A DNA stretch of 64,000 nucleotides, from contig JANXAD010000002.1 of assembly GCA_025062245.1 (NCBI GenBank), forward strand, positions 23,275 to 87,274. The letters run 5' to 3'. The stretch is from Thermodesulfobacteriaceae bacterium. Its GTDB lineage: Bacteria > Desulfobacterota > Thermodesulfobacteria > Thermodesulfobacteriales > Thermodesulfobacteriaceae. The notes below the pieces were generated by a model. That model did not search any database. It saw only the letters and a list, made by a program, of their open reading frames with translations, and was not told the DNA's origin. The position numbers and the translations under genes are program-made. Below are positions 8,253 to 19,678 of this stretch, in pieces. The stretch's first letter is position 1, and each line of letters opens with the position of its first letter.

Positions 8253-10583
8253 TTATTTTAATTTTGAAATTCTGATTACTTCTAAAGGGTTAGCTAACTG
8301 AGTTTTATTTTTTAAAAACTTTAAAATAGAAAAATTTTCTGAATTAGAAATTTTTAGAAGATAAACCTTAGAGTCTAATTTTTTAAACGAGAACTCTTGG
8401 TTAGAAAGCTCTTTAAAATTTAAAATTTGTAAAGGATCAAAGATTTTATAAATTTCTTCTTTTTTTAGGGGTAATTGAGGCCTATTTGTGCTTACGGTAA
8501 CCTTTTTTATTTTAAGTCCCGGATAAAGTTCTAATCCCATTAAGGTATTTTCTAAATCCTTCTTTCCTATAGCCAAAGCTATATACTCCCTTTCTGATTC
8601 TATCCCTACAGGGAGAGCCTTATCTACTAAAATTTTAGGCTGGGGATGGAAACCTAAGGTATACACTAAAGGAAACTGCAAACGTTTTAAAATCAAAATA
8701 AAAAGTCTAATCACCTCTAATTGAGAAAGAAAGATAGCTTTATCCTTTTTGGTATAAAAAATTTCGTACCAAAATTCCTTTTCTTCTGTGGGAGGGTGAA
8801 CCTTTAAAATAAAGGGTGTTTCCTTGGCAGAAGGGGCTAAAAGAGTTTTAATTTCCCTATTGCAGACTCCACAGTGATTACATTCTACTTTACAATCCTT
8901 AGTGATTTTTTCTTGATAGGCCTTTTCTCTTTCTTGAAGTAAAAACTCCTTAGAGACTCTTAAGTTTATATGGTCCCAGGGAAGAACCTCCTCAAGTTTT
9001 CTTTCCCTTAGGTAAGCTTCAAGATCTATTTTAAGTTCCCAGGCAACCTCTCTCCATACCATCAGGTTAAAAAAATCCTTCCAACTATTAAGTCTGGCTC
9101 CCCTTTGATAGGCCTTTTCAATAGACATCCTTAGACTTCTATCTCCTCTGGCTATAACTCCTTCTAAAAAACTTTGCTCTGGAGAATGATATTTAAAGAC
9201 TTTTGAAGGAAGAAATTTTTTTAGAAAGGAAATTTTTTCATAGGTTTCTTTTAAAGAAATTTGTCTTTCCCATTGAAAGGGAGTTTGAGGTTTAGGAACA
9301 AAAGTAGAAACTGAAATTTTGATTTCAAGTTTGGGAAAGGTTTTTTTAAGTTCTTTATAAATATGAGCTATGCCTTTTAGGTCTTCCTCAGTTTCAGTAG
9401 GAAGGCCTATCATAAAATAAAGTTTAACCCTTCTCCAACCCAATTTATAAGCTAATTCCAGGTCCTTCCAAAGATCTTCTACTTTTATATCTTTGTTAAT
9501 CACTCTTCTTAATCTTTCTGTTCCGGCTTCAGGAGCGAGGGTTAAACCAGTTTTTCTACCAAGCTTTATAAACTCAAGAAGTTCTTCACTTAGACTTCCT
9601 ACCCTTAAAGAAGGAAGAGAGAAGAAAAAGGTCCTCTGGTTTTCAGAATAAAAAGTTAATTTTAAAAGATTGATTAATTCCGTTAAACAGGAATAATCAC
9701 AGGTAGAAAGGGACATAAGGGAGGCTTCAAAATATCCTGTTTCTTTAAAGTTTTGATAGAGTTCTTTTAAAATCATTTTAGGAGTCTTTTCTCTTAAGGG
9801 ACGATAATAAATAGAGGCTTCACAAAATCTACATCCTCTGGTGCATCCTCGCGAAATTTCCAAGGGAATCCGATCATGTGAAAGAGGAATAATAGGAATT
9901 CCAAAAAGATAAAAGTAATTTTTAGGGTTTAAGTTTGAAACTACCCTTTTTTTAACTGAATTTCTTATGGGGGGAACATAAACTCCTTCTATCTGAGTTA
10001 AGGCTTCCCATAGTTTTACTCTCTTTTGGCCTGAATTTTTCCACTCCTTTATCAGTTCCAAAACTTCAAAAATTACTTCTTCTCCATCTCCAATTATCAT
10101 GGCATCAAAAAATTCAGCTACGGGTTCAGGATTTCCACAGCAAGGTCCACCTCCTAACACTATAGGGTCAAATTCCGTTCTTTGTTCAGCCCTCCAAGGA
10201 ATTCCGCTTAAATCTAAAATATTTAAAATTTCTGTTGCTAAAAGTTCATAGGCATAACTTATTCCTAGGAGATCAAATTCTCTTAAAGGTTTTCTATAGT
10301 TAAGGCTTAAAAGAGGAATTTTTGAAGTTTTTAGTTCTTTTTCAAAGTCAGGAGCTACTGCAAAACAGAGGTCTGCAAGGTAATCGGAAGATTGGTTAAC
10401 TAAGGAACTTAAAATAATTATCCCTAAGTGGGAACGCCCTATTTCATAAAGATCTGGATAGCAAAAACAAACTTTTAACTTAGTTTTTTCCCAGTCCTTT
10501 TTTAGAAAAAAGGGTTCTTCTCCTAAATATCTTGAAGGCTTACGAACCTTTATTAAAATGTCATAGGGATAATCCTTTTCCAT
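8253..10583 (-). CDS. B12-binding radical SAM protein fused to a DUF2344 domain (TIGR03960/TIGR03936 type)
   Basis: A 776-residue protein. The N-terminal part (about 30-200) resembles the cobalamin-binding region of this family. The radical SAM core starts at about 240 with the cluster motif CTRGCRFCEA (CxxxCxxC). A Cys-rich stretch CKVECNHCGVC lies near 580, and the C-terminal 200 residues match DUF2344 (for example YTLGFHPQPKI). In many bacteria the two parts are separate proteins; fused forms are also common. The substrate is unknown, and the family often sits near ribosomal or RNA genes. Its start is only 17 bases from the start of the divergent DUF429 gene, and neither has a clear ribosome site. 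Confidence 0.88.
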   Translation of the reverse strand: MEKDYPYDILIKVRKPSRYLGEEPFFLKKDWEKTKLKVCFCYPDLYEIGRSHLGIIILSSLVNQSSDYLADLCFAVAPDFEKELKTSKIPLLSLNYRKPLREFDLLGISYAYELLATEILNILDLSGIPWRAEQRTEFDPIVLGGGPCCGNPEPVAEFFDAMIIGDGEEVIFEVLELIKEWKNSGQKRVKLWEALTQIEGVYVPPIRNSVKKRVVSNLNPKNYFYLFGIPIIPLSHDRIPLEISRGCTRGCRFCEASIYYRPLREKTPKMILKELYQNFKETGYFEASLMSLSTCDYSCLTELINLLKLTFYSENQRTFFFSLPSLRVGSLSEELLEFIKLGRKTGLTLAPEAGTERLRRVINKDIKVEDLWKDLELAYKLGWRRVKLYFMIGLPTETEEDLKGIAHIYKELKKTFPKLEIKISVSTFVPKPQTPFQWERQISLKETYEKISFLKKFLPSKVFKYHSPEQSFLEGVIARGDRSLRMSIEKAYQRGARLNSWKDFFNLMVWREVAWELKIDLEAYLRERKLEEVLPWDHINLRVSKEFLLQEREKAYQEKITKDCKVECNHCGVCNREIKTLLAPSAKETPFILKVHPPTEEKEFWYEIFYTKKDKAIFLSQLEVIRLFILILKRLQFPLVYTLGFHPQPKILVDKALPVGIESEREYIALAIGKKDLENTLMGLELYPGLKIKKVTVSTNRPQLPLKKEEIYKIFDPLQILNFKELSNQEFSFKKLDSKVYLLKISNSENFSILKFLKNKTQLANPLEVIRISKLK

Positions 10584-10600
10584 GTTTTAAAATTTAATAC

Positions 10601-11269
10601 ATGTTTTACTTTTTAGGAATAGACTTAGCTGGGAGTAAAAATACTTGGGCAGTAAGTTTGGAGAAAGGAGAAAAGGGCTTAGCTCTTACACCAGTATTAT
10701 CTTTAAAAAATTCTTCTTCTCCCAGTGTTATAACAGATTTGTTTGAAATTCTCTCTTTTTGTATGAAAAATAAAGTATTATCTGTAGCTATAGATGCACC
10801 TTTAAGTTTTTCCCTTTCTAATTCAACTGGTTTTAGGCTTTCAGATAGAAAGCTTAAGGAGCTTCTTCCTAAGAAAGCTAAAAATTGGGTAGTATCCTAT
10901 CATGCTCTTATGGGTGTTCCTATTAGAGCGCTTCTTTTAGCTCAAGAAATTTCTCCTTACTGTGGAGCTATTCTTGAGACCCATCCTCGAGCATGTTTTT
11001 ACTTGGCCTTGCCTGAAGATAAAAAATATTTAGCCTTCGAGTACAAGAAAAGAAATTTAAATGAGGAAGAAGAAAAATTTTTACTTAAGTTTTTTTTAGA
11101 AAAGTTTAAACTTAAAATTTCTTTCCCTTTTTCCTTTAAGGAGGGTATAATAGATGCTATTTTTTGTGCTTTAGTAGCTAATTTCTATTTTTCTTCTCCA
11201 GAAAGATTACTCTTTTTACCTTCCGAAGAGGGATTGAAAGGATTTGGACCTTTTGTTTTACTCTTTTAA
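10601..11269 (+). CDS. DUF429 family protein (RNase H-like fold)
   Basis: A 222-residue protein starting FLGIDLAGSKNTWAV, the typical DUF429 opening, in which a GIDxAG strand and an acidic residue suggest an RNase H/actin-like fold. A second conserved region is AVSVAIDAP-like (SVAIDAPLSF, about residue 60), and a third is the ETHPRACF motif near 130. The function of the family is not established; a predicted nuclease role is an inference from the fold. It faces the radical SAM gene head to head at 17 bases and is followed 57 bases later by mreB. Confidence 0.8.
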   Translation: MFYFLGIDLAGSKNTWAVSLEKGEKGLALTPVLSLKNSSSPSVITDLFEILSFCMKNKVLSVAIDAPLSFSLSNSTGFRLSDRKLKELLPKKAKNWVVSYHALMGVPIRALLLAQEISPYCGAILETHPRACFYLALPEDKKYLAFEYKKRNLNEEEEKFLLKFFLEKFKLKISFPFSFKEGIIDAIFCALVANFYFSSPERLLFLPSEEGLKGFGPFVLLF

Positions 11270-11293
11270 TTTTTAAAAGCTGTTTTAAAATGA

Positions 11294-12997
<1,704 letters not shown>

Positions 12998-13017
<20 letters not shown>

Positions 13018-13546
13018 AGAGATGTATTTTTTGCAATTTTAAGAAATTTTGATAATTTTGGTAAAGTTCTCTTAGAGAAAGCTTAAATAAAGGGTGGATC
13101 CAATTTTCTGCAATTTCCAAAGAGGGCATCATCACAAAGGCTCTCAAATGGGCTTTAGGATGGGGGATTTTTAGAAAATTTTCATGGATAACATTTTTTT
13201 CATAAAGAATAATATCTATATCGATAAAACGATCTTCGTAGAGGTGATTAGTTCTTTTCTGTCTTCCCAGAAGGAATTCAATTTTTTTAATTTCTAAAAG
13301 AAGAGCCCAGGGAGAAAGGGAGGTTTTTATGATAAGTGAAAAATTGAGAAAATAATTAGAACTTTTGTATTCCATAGGTGGGCTTTCATAGAGATGGGAG
13401 ATTTTTTCTATTTTTAAGGGAAGTTTATTTAGTAAAAAAAGAGCCCTCTTTAAAAAGGCTTCTCTTTCTCCTAAATTACTACCTAAATTTAATAAGGCTT
13501 TTTTTAAAGTTTCAGGGTAGAAATTCTCTGGAGAGCCTTTTTTAAT
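12998..13546 (-). CDS. folK: 2-amino-4-hydroxy-6-hydroxymethyldihydropteridine pyrophosphokinase, probable ATT start
   Basis: Transfers pyrophosphate from ATP to the pterin in folate synthesis. The motifs LNLGSNLGERE, HLYESPPME, FIDIDIILY and IPHPKAHLRAFVM are all in one frame, which matches the family from end to end. The first ATG (13375) lies inside the protein, after the essential LGSNLG and YESPP segments. In the 58 codons above it there is no ATG, GTG, TTG or CTG back to a stop at 13556-13558. The only rare start codon is ATT at 13544-13546, placed 4 bases after a GAGGAGG-type ribosome site. This predicts 182 residues. It overlaps dapL by 43 bases and the transglycosylase by 20. A frameshift or sequence error remains possible. 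Confidence 0.85.
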
Positions 13547-14661
13547 TTTTCCTCCTCAACAGTTAAGGCTATTCTAAAATAGCCCTCTCCATACTTACCA
13601 AATCCTACCCCAGGGGTTACTACTATTCCCGTTTCATTTAAAAGCTTTTTGCAAAATTCTTGAGAAGAATAATTTTCAGGTGTTTTTACCCATAAATAAA
13701 AGGTGGCTGAAGGAATCTTAAATTTAAAGCCTAATTTCTTAAGTTCTTCAGTTAAAAAGTCTCTTCTTTTTTTAAAAGTCATTCTTATAGATGGGGTTAG
13801 GCTTTCTAAATTTTCTAAGGCAAAGGCTCCAGCTTCTTGAAGGGCTGTAAAGACTCCAGAGTCTACATTATTTTTAACCTTAGCTAAAGCAGAAATTAGA
13901 AAGCTATTTCCTATAGCAAAGCCAATTCTCCAACCAGTCATACAAAAAGTTTTAGATAGGCTGTGAAATTCTATAGCTCTCTCTTTAGCTTCATCTATTT
14001 CAAGAATACTTGGGGGAGGAGTTTCAAAGTATATTTCCACATAAGCAGCGTCATGAGCTACAATAAAATTATATTTTTTAGCTAATTTTATAACTTCTTT
14101 AAAAAATTCCTTAGAAGCTGAGGAGGTAGTAGGATTGTTAGGATAATTGAGCCATAAAATTTTAGTTTTTTGCAAAATATTGGAAGGAATACTTCCTAAA
14201 TCAGGTAAAAATTCCCTTTCCCAAGTAAGGGGTAAATAATAGGGTATTCCATCTGTAAGAAGCGTTCCAAGATGATAAACAGGATAGGCTGGATCAGGGC
14301 ATAAAACTATATCTTCAGGATTGACAAAAGCTATAGGAAAGTGGGCTATACCCTCTTTAGAACCTATAAGAGCTAAAACCTCAGTTTCTGGATCTAAGGT
14401 AATTCCAAACCTTTTTTTTATATAGTTAGCACAGGCTTTTCTATAAAAAAGACTTCCTGCATTTGAAGGATAACGATGGTGGGAGGGCTTTTCTAAAGCC
14501 TTTTTAGCAACTTCTACAATTTCTAAAGGAGTTGGCAAATCTGGATCTCCGATACCTAAATCAATAACTTCTACTCCTTCTTGAATTTTTTCTTGTTTAA
14601 GTTTGTCTAATTCTACGAATAGATAGGGAGGAATTTTTTTTAATCTTTCAGAGAGCTCCAT
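13504..14661 (-). CDS. dapL: LL-diaminopimelate aminotransferase
   Basis: A 385-residue class I/II PLP aminotransferase. The opening LSERLKKIPPYLFVELDKLK and the DLGIGDPDLPTP motif are characteristic of the DapL2 branch, which makes LL-diaminopimelate directly from tetrahydrodipicolinate for lysine and peptidoglycan. The PLP lysine is in FHSLSKTFCMTGWRIGFA, and the substrate-side motifs NYPNNPTT and RIALTVEEEKL are present. A general aspartate aminotransferase is the alternative, since the two groups share these motifs. It lies 12 bases after ino1 and overlaps folK. A role in murein precursor synthesis would suit the downstream transglycosylase. Confidence 0.85.
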   Translation of the reverse strand: MELSERLKKIPPYLFVELDKLKQEKIQEGVEVIDLGIGDPDLPTPLEIVEVAKKALEKPSHHRYPSNAGSLFYRKACANYIKKRFGITLDPETEVLALIGSKEGIAHFPIAFVNPEDIVLCPDPAYPVYHLGTLLTDGIPYYLPLTWEREFLPDLGSIPSNILQKTKILWLNYPNNPTTSSASKEFFKEVIKLAKKYNFIVAHDAAYVEIYFETPPPSILEIDEAKERAIEFHSLSKTFCMTGWRIGFAIGNSFLISALAKVKNNVDSGVFTALQEAGAFALENLESLTPSIRMTFKKRRDFLTEELKKLGFKFKIPSATFYLWVKTPENYSSQEFCKKLLNETGIVVTPGVGFGKYGEGYFRIALTVEEEKLKKALQRISTLKL

Positions 14662-14673
14662 ATTTTTTCTCCT

Positions 14674-15783
14674 TTATCTTTCTCTTTTTCCTTCTATGAA
14701 TTCTTGAACCATCTTTTTAGCTATATAATCGGGAAATTGTTGGGGGGGGTGTTTCATAGTATAGGCTGAAATAGAAATAAGAGGTCCTCCTATGCCACGA
14801 TCTTTAGCAAGTTTTACACATCTTATGGCATCAATAGCTGAACCAGCTGAGTTAGGAGAATCTTCAACTTCCAGTCTTACTTCTAAAGAAAAAGGTACTC
14901 CACCAAAATGCTCCCCTTCTAATCTTATATAGGCTACCTTACGGTCCTTTAACCAAGGCACCCAATCCGAAGGTCCTATGTGAATATTTTCCCCTCCTAT
15001 ATCATAGGGAAGTAAACTGGTTACAGCTTCGGTTTTAGAAATTTTTTTAGTTTTTAAGCGATTTCTTTCTAACATATTTAGAAAATCGGTATTTCCTCCA
15101 AAATTAAGCTGATAGCTTCTTTTTAAAGGGATACCTCTATCTACAAATAATTGAACTAAAGCTCTGTGTAGTATAGTGGCTCCTAATTGAGATTTGATAT
15201 CATCTCCCACTACAGGGATATGGTTCTTTTCAAATTTTTGAGCCCATTCTGGATCAGACACAATGAAAGTAGGCATAGCATTGACAAATCCAACTCCTGC
15301 TCTTAAACAAGCTTCAGCATAAAAACGTGCAGCTTCCTCAGCTCCTACTGGAACATAATTAATCAAAACATCAGCTTGGGTTTCCTTTAAAACAGCAATC
15401 ACATCCTCTAATTCATCTTCTTTCTCCGGAGAGATAACAAAGGTTTTATCCTCTGGAAATCGAGTCATATGAGAAGCTACCCCATCTAAAACCTTTCCCT
15501 TTCTAACTTTTACTCCTAAATAGGGTACTTCTTTATAAAAAATAGTTGTGCAATTAGGGGGATTGAAAATAGCTTCCGAAAGATCCTTTCCCACCTTTCG
15601 AACATCAATATCCCAAGCAGCAACTAATTCAATGTCATAGGGCTTATACCCTCCCACCTCAGGTAACATGATTCCTTCTATATTTTGAAGGTCCCCTTTT
15701 TCCTTATAGTAAAAGATTCCCTGGACTAAAGAGCTGGCACAATTTCCTACTCCCACTATAGCTAACCGGACCCTTTTAGACAT
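14674..15783 (-). CDS. ino1: myo-inositol-1-phosphate synthase
   Basis: A 369-residue NAD-dependent enzyme that converts glucose-6-phosphate to L-myo-inositol-1-phosphate. The NAD-binding motif AIVGVGNCASSLVQG is at the N-terminus. Conserved catalytic blocks VGDDIKSQLGATILHR and YQLNFGGNTDFLNM follow, and the C-terminus has AIDAIRCVKLAKDRG. The length matches the short archaeal/actinobacterial/thermophile form rather than eukaryotic enzymes. In thermophiles the product feeds di-myo-inositol phosphate or inositol lipids; no gene of the next dedicated step is recognisable here. It is the gene after gyrA in the minus-strand operon (59-base gap). Confidence 0.95.
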   Translation of the reverse strand: MSKRVRLAIVGVGNCASSLVQGIFYYKEKGDLQNIEGIMLPEVGGYKPYDIELVAAWDIDVRKVGKDLSEAIFNPPNCTTIFYKEVPYLGVKVRKGKVLDGVASHMTRFPEDKTFVISPEKEDELEDVIAVLKETQADVLINYVPVGAEEAARFYAEACLRAGVGFVNAMPTFIVSDPEWAQKFEKNHIPVVGDDIKSQLGATILHRALVQLFVDRGIPLKRSYQLNFGGNTDFLNMLERNRLKTKKISKTEAVTSLLPYDIGGENIHIGPSDWVPWLKDRKVAYIRLEGEHFGGVPFSLEVRLEVEDSPNSAGSAIDAIRCVKLAKDRGIGGPLISISAYTMKHPPQQFPDYIAKKMVQEFIEGKRER

Positions 15784-15842
15784 ATCTACCCCCTTTAAAA
15801 TATCCCTTTAAACTTACCATAAAACTTTTTATTATCAATTAA

Positions 15843-18266
15843 TTAAGATTGGAAAATTATTTTAGGTTCCTTAAATTTTATTACCAGAGCCCCTGTTACA
15901 TACTCCTCAGGTAAAAGACTAATAATTCTTACTCCTTTAGTAGCTCTTCCTTGAGAGGGAATTTCCTCCTCCTTCATTCTTATAACCTTACCTGAGCTTG
16001 CAAAAATAATAACTTCATCCTCAGGAAGTAAAATTAAACTACCTGCTAAAACTCCTGTCTTTTCATTTAGTTGATGAGCTATTAAACCTTTGCCTGCTCT
16101 TCCCTGAATTCTAAATTCTGTAAGAGGCGTTTTTTTACCATATCCCTTAGTGGTAATAGTAAATAGATTTCCTTCCTCTTCAGTTTTTAATAAATTTAAA
16201 ACCCTATCTTCATGGTCTAATTTTATTCCCATAACTCCTTCTGAGGTTCTTTTCGTGCTTTTTAAGGCTTCCTCTTTAAGATGAAGAGCTAAACCCTTTT
16301 TAGTTACAATAATCAAAGAGTCTTTACCTGAAGTAAGAACTCCTCCCTTTAGATAGTCTTCTTTCCTCAGAGTAATTACTAAAAGTCCGTTCCTTTTCAA
16401 ATTTTTAAATTCTTCCACTTCCATTTTTTTGATTACACCCTGAGCAGTAATTAGAATAAGAAATCCCTTTTCAGCAACTGGAAGTAAAAAGGCTAAATTT
16501 TCTTCTATGTAGGGAACTATATTTTTAATATGGGTCCCTTTAGAACTTTTACTAAAGTAGGGTATTTTTTGTAAATCTAAGGGATAAACCTTTCCCTTTT
16601 CAGTAAAAATCCATAAATTCTGGTTGGAGCTAACTTGAATAGCTGTTTTTAGTCTTTCTTCTAAGGTGAAAGCTAAACTTCCTTTGCCTCCTCGTTTTTG
16701 AGGAGAAAATAGGCTTAGTGAAAGCTTTCTTATGTAGTTCTCTTCACTTACTAAAATTAAAACTTCCTGATAAGGAAGTTTTTCTTCTGAGATAACAATT
16801 TCATCATCCTTTTCAAGAATTTGAGTTTTTCTTTTATCTCCAAATTTTTCTTTGATTTCCTTAAGTTCTTCTTCTATAACTGTAATTAAGGTTGGCTCGT
16901 GGGAAAGAATTTTTTCATAATAACTAATAGCTCTTTTTAATTCTTCATATTCTAAAAAGATTTTTTCTCTCTCTAAAGCTGTAAGTCTTTGAAGTCTTAA
17001 ATTGAGAATTTCTTGAGCTTGAATTTCGGTAAAGTTAAATTTTTTAATTAATTTTTCTTGAGCATCCTTAGGACTTTGAGCTTTTTTAATAAGTTCAATG
17101 ATTTCATCTATGTGAGACAGGGCTTTAAGGAAACCTTCTAAAATATGGACTCTTTCTTTAGCTTTTTTTAGTTCATAATGGGTTCTTCTTAAGATAACCG
17201 TTTTTCTCCAGTTTAAAAAATGTTGCAGAAGGTCTTTTAAAGTTAGAATTTCTGGTTTTCCGTGAACCAAAGCTAACATAATAATACCAAAGGTAGTTTC
17301 TAAAGGAGTTAATTGATAGATTTTTTGAACTAAACTATGAGGAGCAGAAGTCCACTCTTTTTTAACTTCTACTACTATTCTAATTCCTTCTTTATCTGAT
17401 TCATCTCTTACTTCAGAAAGACCCTCTATTTTTTTATTTTTTATTAGTTCAGCTATCTTTTCTACTATTTTGGCTTTACTCACTTGATAGGGAAGTTCAG
17501 TAAAAACAATTTTTAACCTATCTCGTTCTTTCTCCAACTTATATTTAGCTCTAAGTTTTATTAAACCTTTGCCTGAGGTGTAAGCTTTTTTAATTCCATC
17601 TATGCCTATTATATAAGCACCGGTAGGGAAATCTGGTCCTTTTATAAAGTTCATTAAATCTTCGTTAGATAAATTTGGGTCTTTTAAAAGAGCTAAAAGA
17701 GCTTCTATTACCTCTGAAAGGTTATGAGGAGGAATATTAGTTGCCATTCCCACTGCAATGCCTGAAGAACCATTGATAATAAGGTTAGGAATTTTGGAAG
17801 GTAATACTATAGGTTCTTTTAAAGTGTTGTCGTAGTTAGGCATAAACTCTACGGTTTCCTTTTCTATATCAGCTAAGAGTTCGTGAGCTATACGAGCCAG
17901 TCTTACTTCCGTATACCTCATAGCCGCAGGAGCATCCCCATCTACAGAACCAAAATTTCCTTGTCCATCAATGAGGGGATATCTCATAGTAAAATCTTGA
18001 GCCAGTCTTACTATAGCTTCATATACCGGAAGATCTCCATGGGGATGATATTTTCCGATTACTTCTCCTACAATTCTGGCACTCTTTTTATAAGGTTTAT
18101 TCCAATCATTTCCCATTTCATACATGGCATAAAGAATTCTCCTTTGAACTGGCTTTAGCCCATCCCTTACATCAGGTAAAGCCCTTCCTACAATCACACT
18201 CATAGCATAATTGAGATAGGACTCCTTAAGTTCTTCCTCTAAGGGAACTACAATGAGTTCACCCAT
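15843..18266 (-). CDS. gyrA: DNA gyrase subunit A
   Basis: About 807 residues. The breakage-reunion domain holds [28 protein letters not shown], shown here only as landmarks SYLNYAMS and GLKPVQRR, with the catalytic Tyr in [10 protein letters not shown]. The C-terminal beta-pinwheel carries the gyrase-specific GyrA box as QKRGGKG, which separates it from ParC. It introduces negative supercoils with GyrB. I prefer the ATG at 18266 ([13 protein letters not shown]), which avoids overlap with plsC and sits 14 bases after GAGGAGG. A GTG at 18281 would add five residues but touches that ribosome site. gyrA inside an amino-acid/lipid operon is an unusual neighbourhood. Confidence 0.96.
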   Translation of the reverse strand: MGELIVVPLEEELKESYLNYAMSVIVGRALPDVRDGLKPVQRRILYAMYEMGNDWNKPYKKSARIVGEVIGKYHPHGDLPVYEAIVRLAQDFTMRYPLIDGQGNFGSVDGDAPAAMRYTEVRLARIAHELLADIEKETVEFMPNYDNTLKEPIVLPSKIPNLIINGSSGIAVGMATNIPPHNLSEVIEALLALLKDPNLSNEDLMNFIKGPDFPTGAYIIGIDGIKKAYTSGKGLIKLRAKYKLEKERDRLKIVFTELPYQVSKAKIVEKIAELIKNKKIEGLSEVRDESDKEGIRIVVEVKKEWTSAPHSLVQKIYQLTPLETTFGIIMLALVHGKPEILTLKDLLQHFLNWRKTVILRRTHYELKKAKERVHILEGFLKALSHIDEIIELIKKAQSPKDAQEKLIKKFNFTEIQAQEILNLRLQRLTALEREKIFLEYEELKRAISYYEKILSHEPTLITVIEEELKEIKEKFGDKRKTQILEKDDEIVISEEKLPYQEVLILVSEENYIRKLSLSLFSPQKRGGKGSLAFTLEERLKTAIQVSSNQNLWIFTEKGKVYPLDLQKIPYFSKSSKGTHIKNIVPYIEENLAFLLPVAEKGFLILITAQGVIKKMEVEEFKNLKRNGLLVITLRKEDYLKGGVLTSGKDSLIIVTKKGLALHLKEEALKSTKRTSEGVMGIKLDHEDRVLNLLKTEEEGNLFTITTKGYGKKTPLTEFRIQGRAGKGLIAHQLNEKTGVLAGSLILLPEDEVIIFASSGKVIRMKEEEIPSQGRATKGVRIISLLPEEYVTGALVIKFKEPKIIFQS

Positions 18267-18270
18267 AAAT

Positions 18271-19011
18271 TTAAAGGGCACCTCCTCTTTTAAACTCTGT
18301 CTTTAAAAGTTCTAATCCTTCGGTAATTTGCTCCCTTACTATTAAGGAAAGTTTGTCCTTTTCTTTAAAAGTAAAAGAGGAAGTTTCTATAGGTTCACCT
18401 ATAAAAACCTTAACTTCCTTTTGAGAAGTTTTAAACCAAATCTTACCCTTGGGTAAAATTTTAATAGTTCCCCAAATAGCTAAAGGAACCACCTTAGATT
18501 TTGTCTTTAAAGGAATTAAAAATCCTCCCAATTTAAAGGGTAAAAGTTCTCCGGTTTTAGAACGGGTTCCCTCTGGAAAAATAATAAGGGAATAGCCTTT
18601 CTTAAAGGTTTCTATGCAGGCTAAAATACTTTTTAAACCATCCTTAGGGTCCTTTCTTTCTACAGGAAGATATCCTAAAGCTTTTATAGCCCACCCAAAA
18701 AAGGGAATGTTAAATAAACTTCTCTTGGCTAAGAACCTAATTTGATAGGGTTTTAGCACCTTTTCTAAAACGGGTATATCAAGTTGACTCTGATGATTGA
18801 CCATGAAAATATACCTTTCTTTATCTGAAAGTTGAGTTTTAGAAAACACCTTTATTTTTACTCCTAAGAGAAAGAGTAAAACCTCACACCAAAAAGTGGC
18901 TATAAAATGCCTACGGGTTATGATAGCTAATAGGCTAAGAGGAGGAACAGTAATAATTACAAAGAGGTAAACTAAGAGATTTCTTATAATTTCCTCTATT
19001 TTTAAAAACAT
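18271..19011 (-). CDS. plsC: 1-acyl-sn-glycerol-3-phosphate acyltransferase
   Basis: A 246-residue membrane enzyme that makes phosphatidate from lysophosphatidate. It has an N-terminal hydrophobic segment (about residues 10-32), the catalytic HX4D motif as [11 protein letters not shown] near 74, and the phosphate-binding [10 protein letters not shown] near 142, followed by a PLAIWGT block. Length is usual for PlsC. It lies 4 bases after trpG and 4 bases before the preferred gyrA start. Confidence 0.93.
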   Translation of the reverse strand: MFLKIEEIIRNLLVYLFVIITVPPLSLLAIITRRHFIATFWCEVLLFLLGVKIKVFSKTQLSDKERYIFMVNHQSQLDIPVLEKVLKPYQIRFLAKRSLFNIPFFGWAIKALGYLPVERKDPKDGLKSILACIETFKKGYSLIIFPEGTRSKTGELLPFKLGGFLIPLKTKSKVVPLAIWGTIKILPKGKIWFKTSQKEVKVFIGEPIETSSFTFKEKDKLSLIVREQITEGLELLKTEFKRGGAL

Positions 19012-19015
19012 CCTT

Positions 19016-19678
19016 TCAATAAAGGGTTAAAAAGTTTCTAAGAATTAAGATTCCCTCTGGCAAATCATCTCTTTTAAAATCCCACTCTAAAGGGGGTTTA
19101 TTCCATTTTTTCCAGGCAGAAAGAGAAGTTCCTATAGATTCAGGATGAAACTGTACTCCTTCTAAGGGATGGTATTTATGTTTTATAGCCATAATCTCTC
19201 CGTCTTCTGCTAAAGCCGTGATTTCAAATTCCGAAGATAAAGTTTTTATATCTATAGCTAAGGAATGGTAACGCATTCCATAAAAGGGATTGGGAAGATT
19301 AGTGAAAACCCCTTTACCTGTATGGGAGATAAGAGAAACCTTTCCGTGCATAAGCCTTTTAGCTCTTACTATTTCTGCAGAAAAAGCTTGCCCGATACAT
19401 TGATGTCCTAAACAAACTCCTAAGATAGGAATTTTTCCTGAGAAATATTTAATAACTTCTACAGAGATACCAGCTTCCTTAGGAGTACAAGGACCGGGAG
19501 AAATAATGATATGGGTTGGATGAAGGTTTTCTATATGTTTTACACTTAGAGCATCGTTTCTAAAAACTAAGATCTCTCCTTCCCACAATTTTTGAATCAT
19601 AACTCCTACTAACTGAACCAAATTATAAGTAAAAGAGTCATAATTATCTATAACTAAGACCTTTTTTGTTTTTTTCAT
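19016..19678 (-). CDS. trpG: Anthranilate synthase component II (glutamine amidotransferase)
   Basis: A 220-residue class I amidotransferase that supplies ammonia to TrpE. Motifs are VIDNYDSFTYNLVQ at the N-terminus, SPGPCTPKEAG, the nucleophile Cys in PILGVCLGHQCIGQ, and the His-Glu pair in GVQFHPESIGT. It overlaps trpE by 4 bases. Such proteins can also serve aminodeoxychorismate synthase (PabA); no pabB or pabC is seen, while the partner is clearly TrpE-like. The rest of the trp pathway is absent from the window. Confidence 0.93.
   Translation of the reverse strand: MKKTKKVLVIDNYDSFTYNLVQLVGVMIQKLWEGEILVFRNDALSVKHIENLHPTHIIISPGPCTPKEAGISVEVIKYFSGKIPILGVCLGHQCIGQAFSAEIVRAKRLMHGKVSLISHTGKGVFTNLPNPFYGMRYHSLAIDIKTLSSEFEITALAEDGEIMAIKHKYHPLEGVQFHPESIGTSLSAWKKWNKPPLEWDFKRDDLPEGILILRNFLTLY

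Noticed and set aside
17883..18158. Plus-strand frame inside gyrA
   Set aside because: Antisense shadow of gyrA with no independent evidence.
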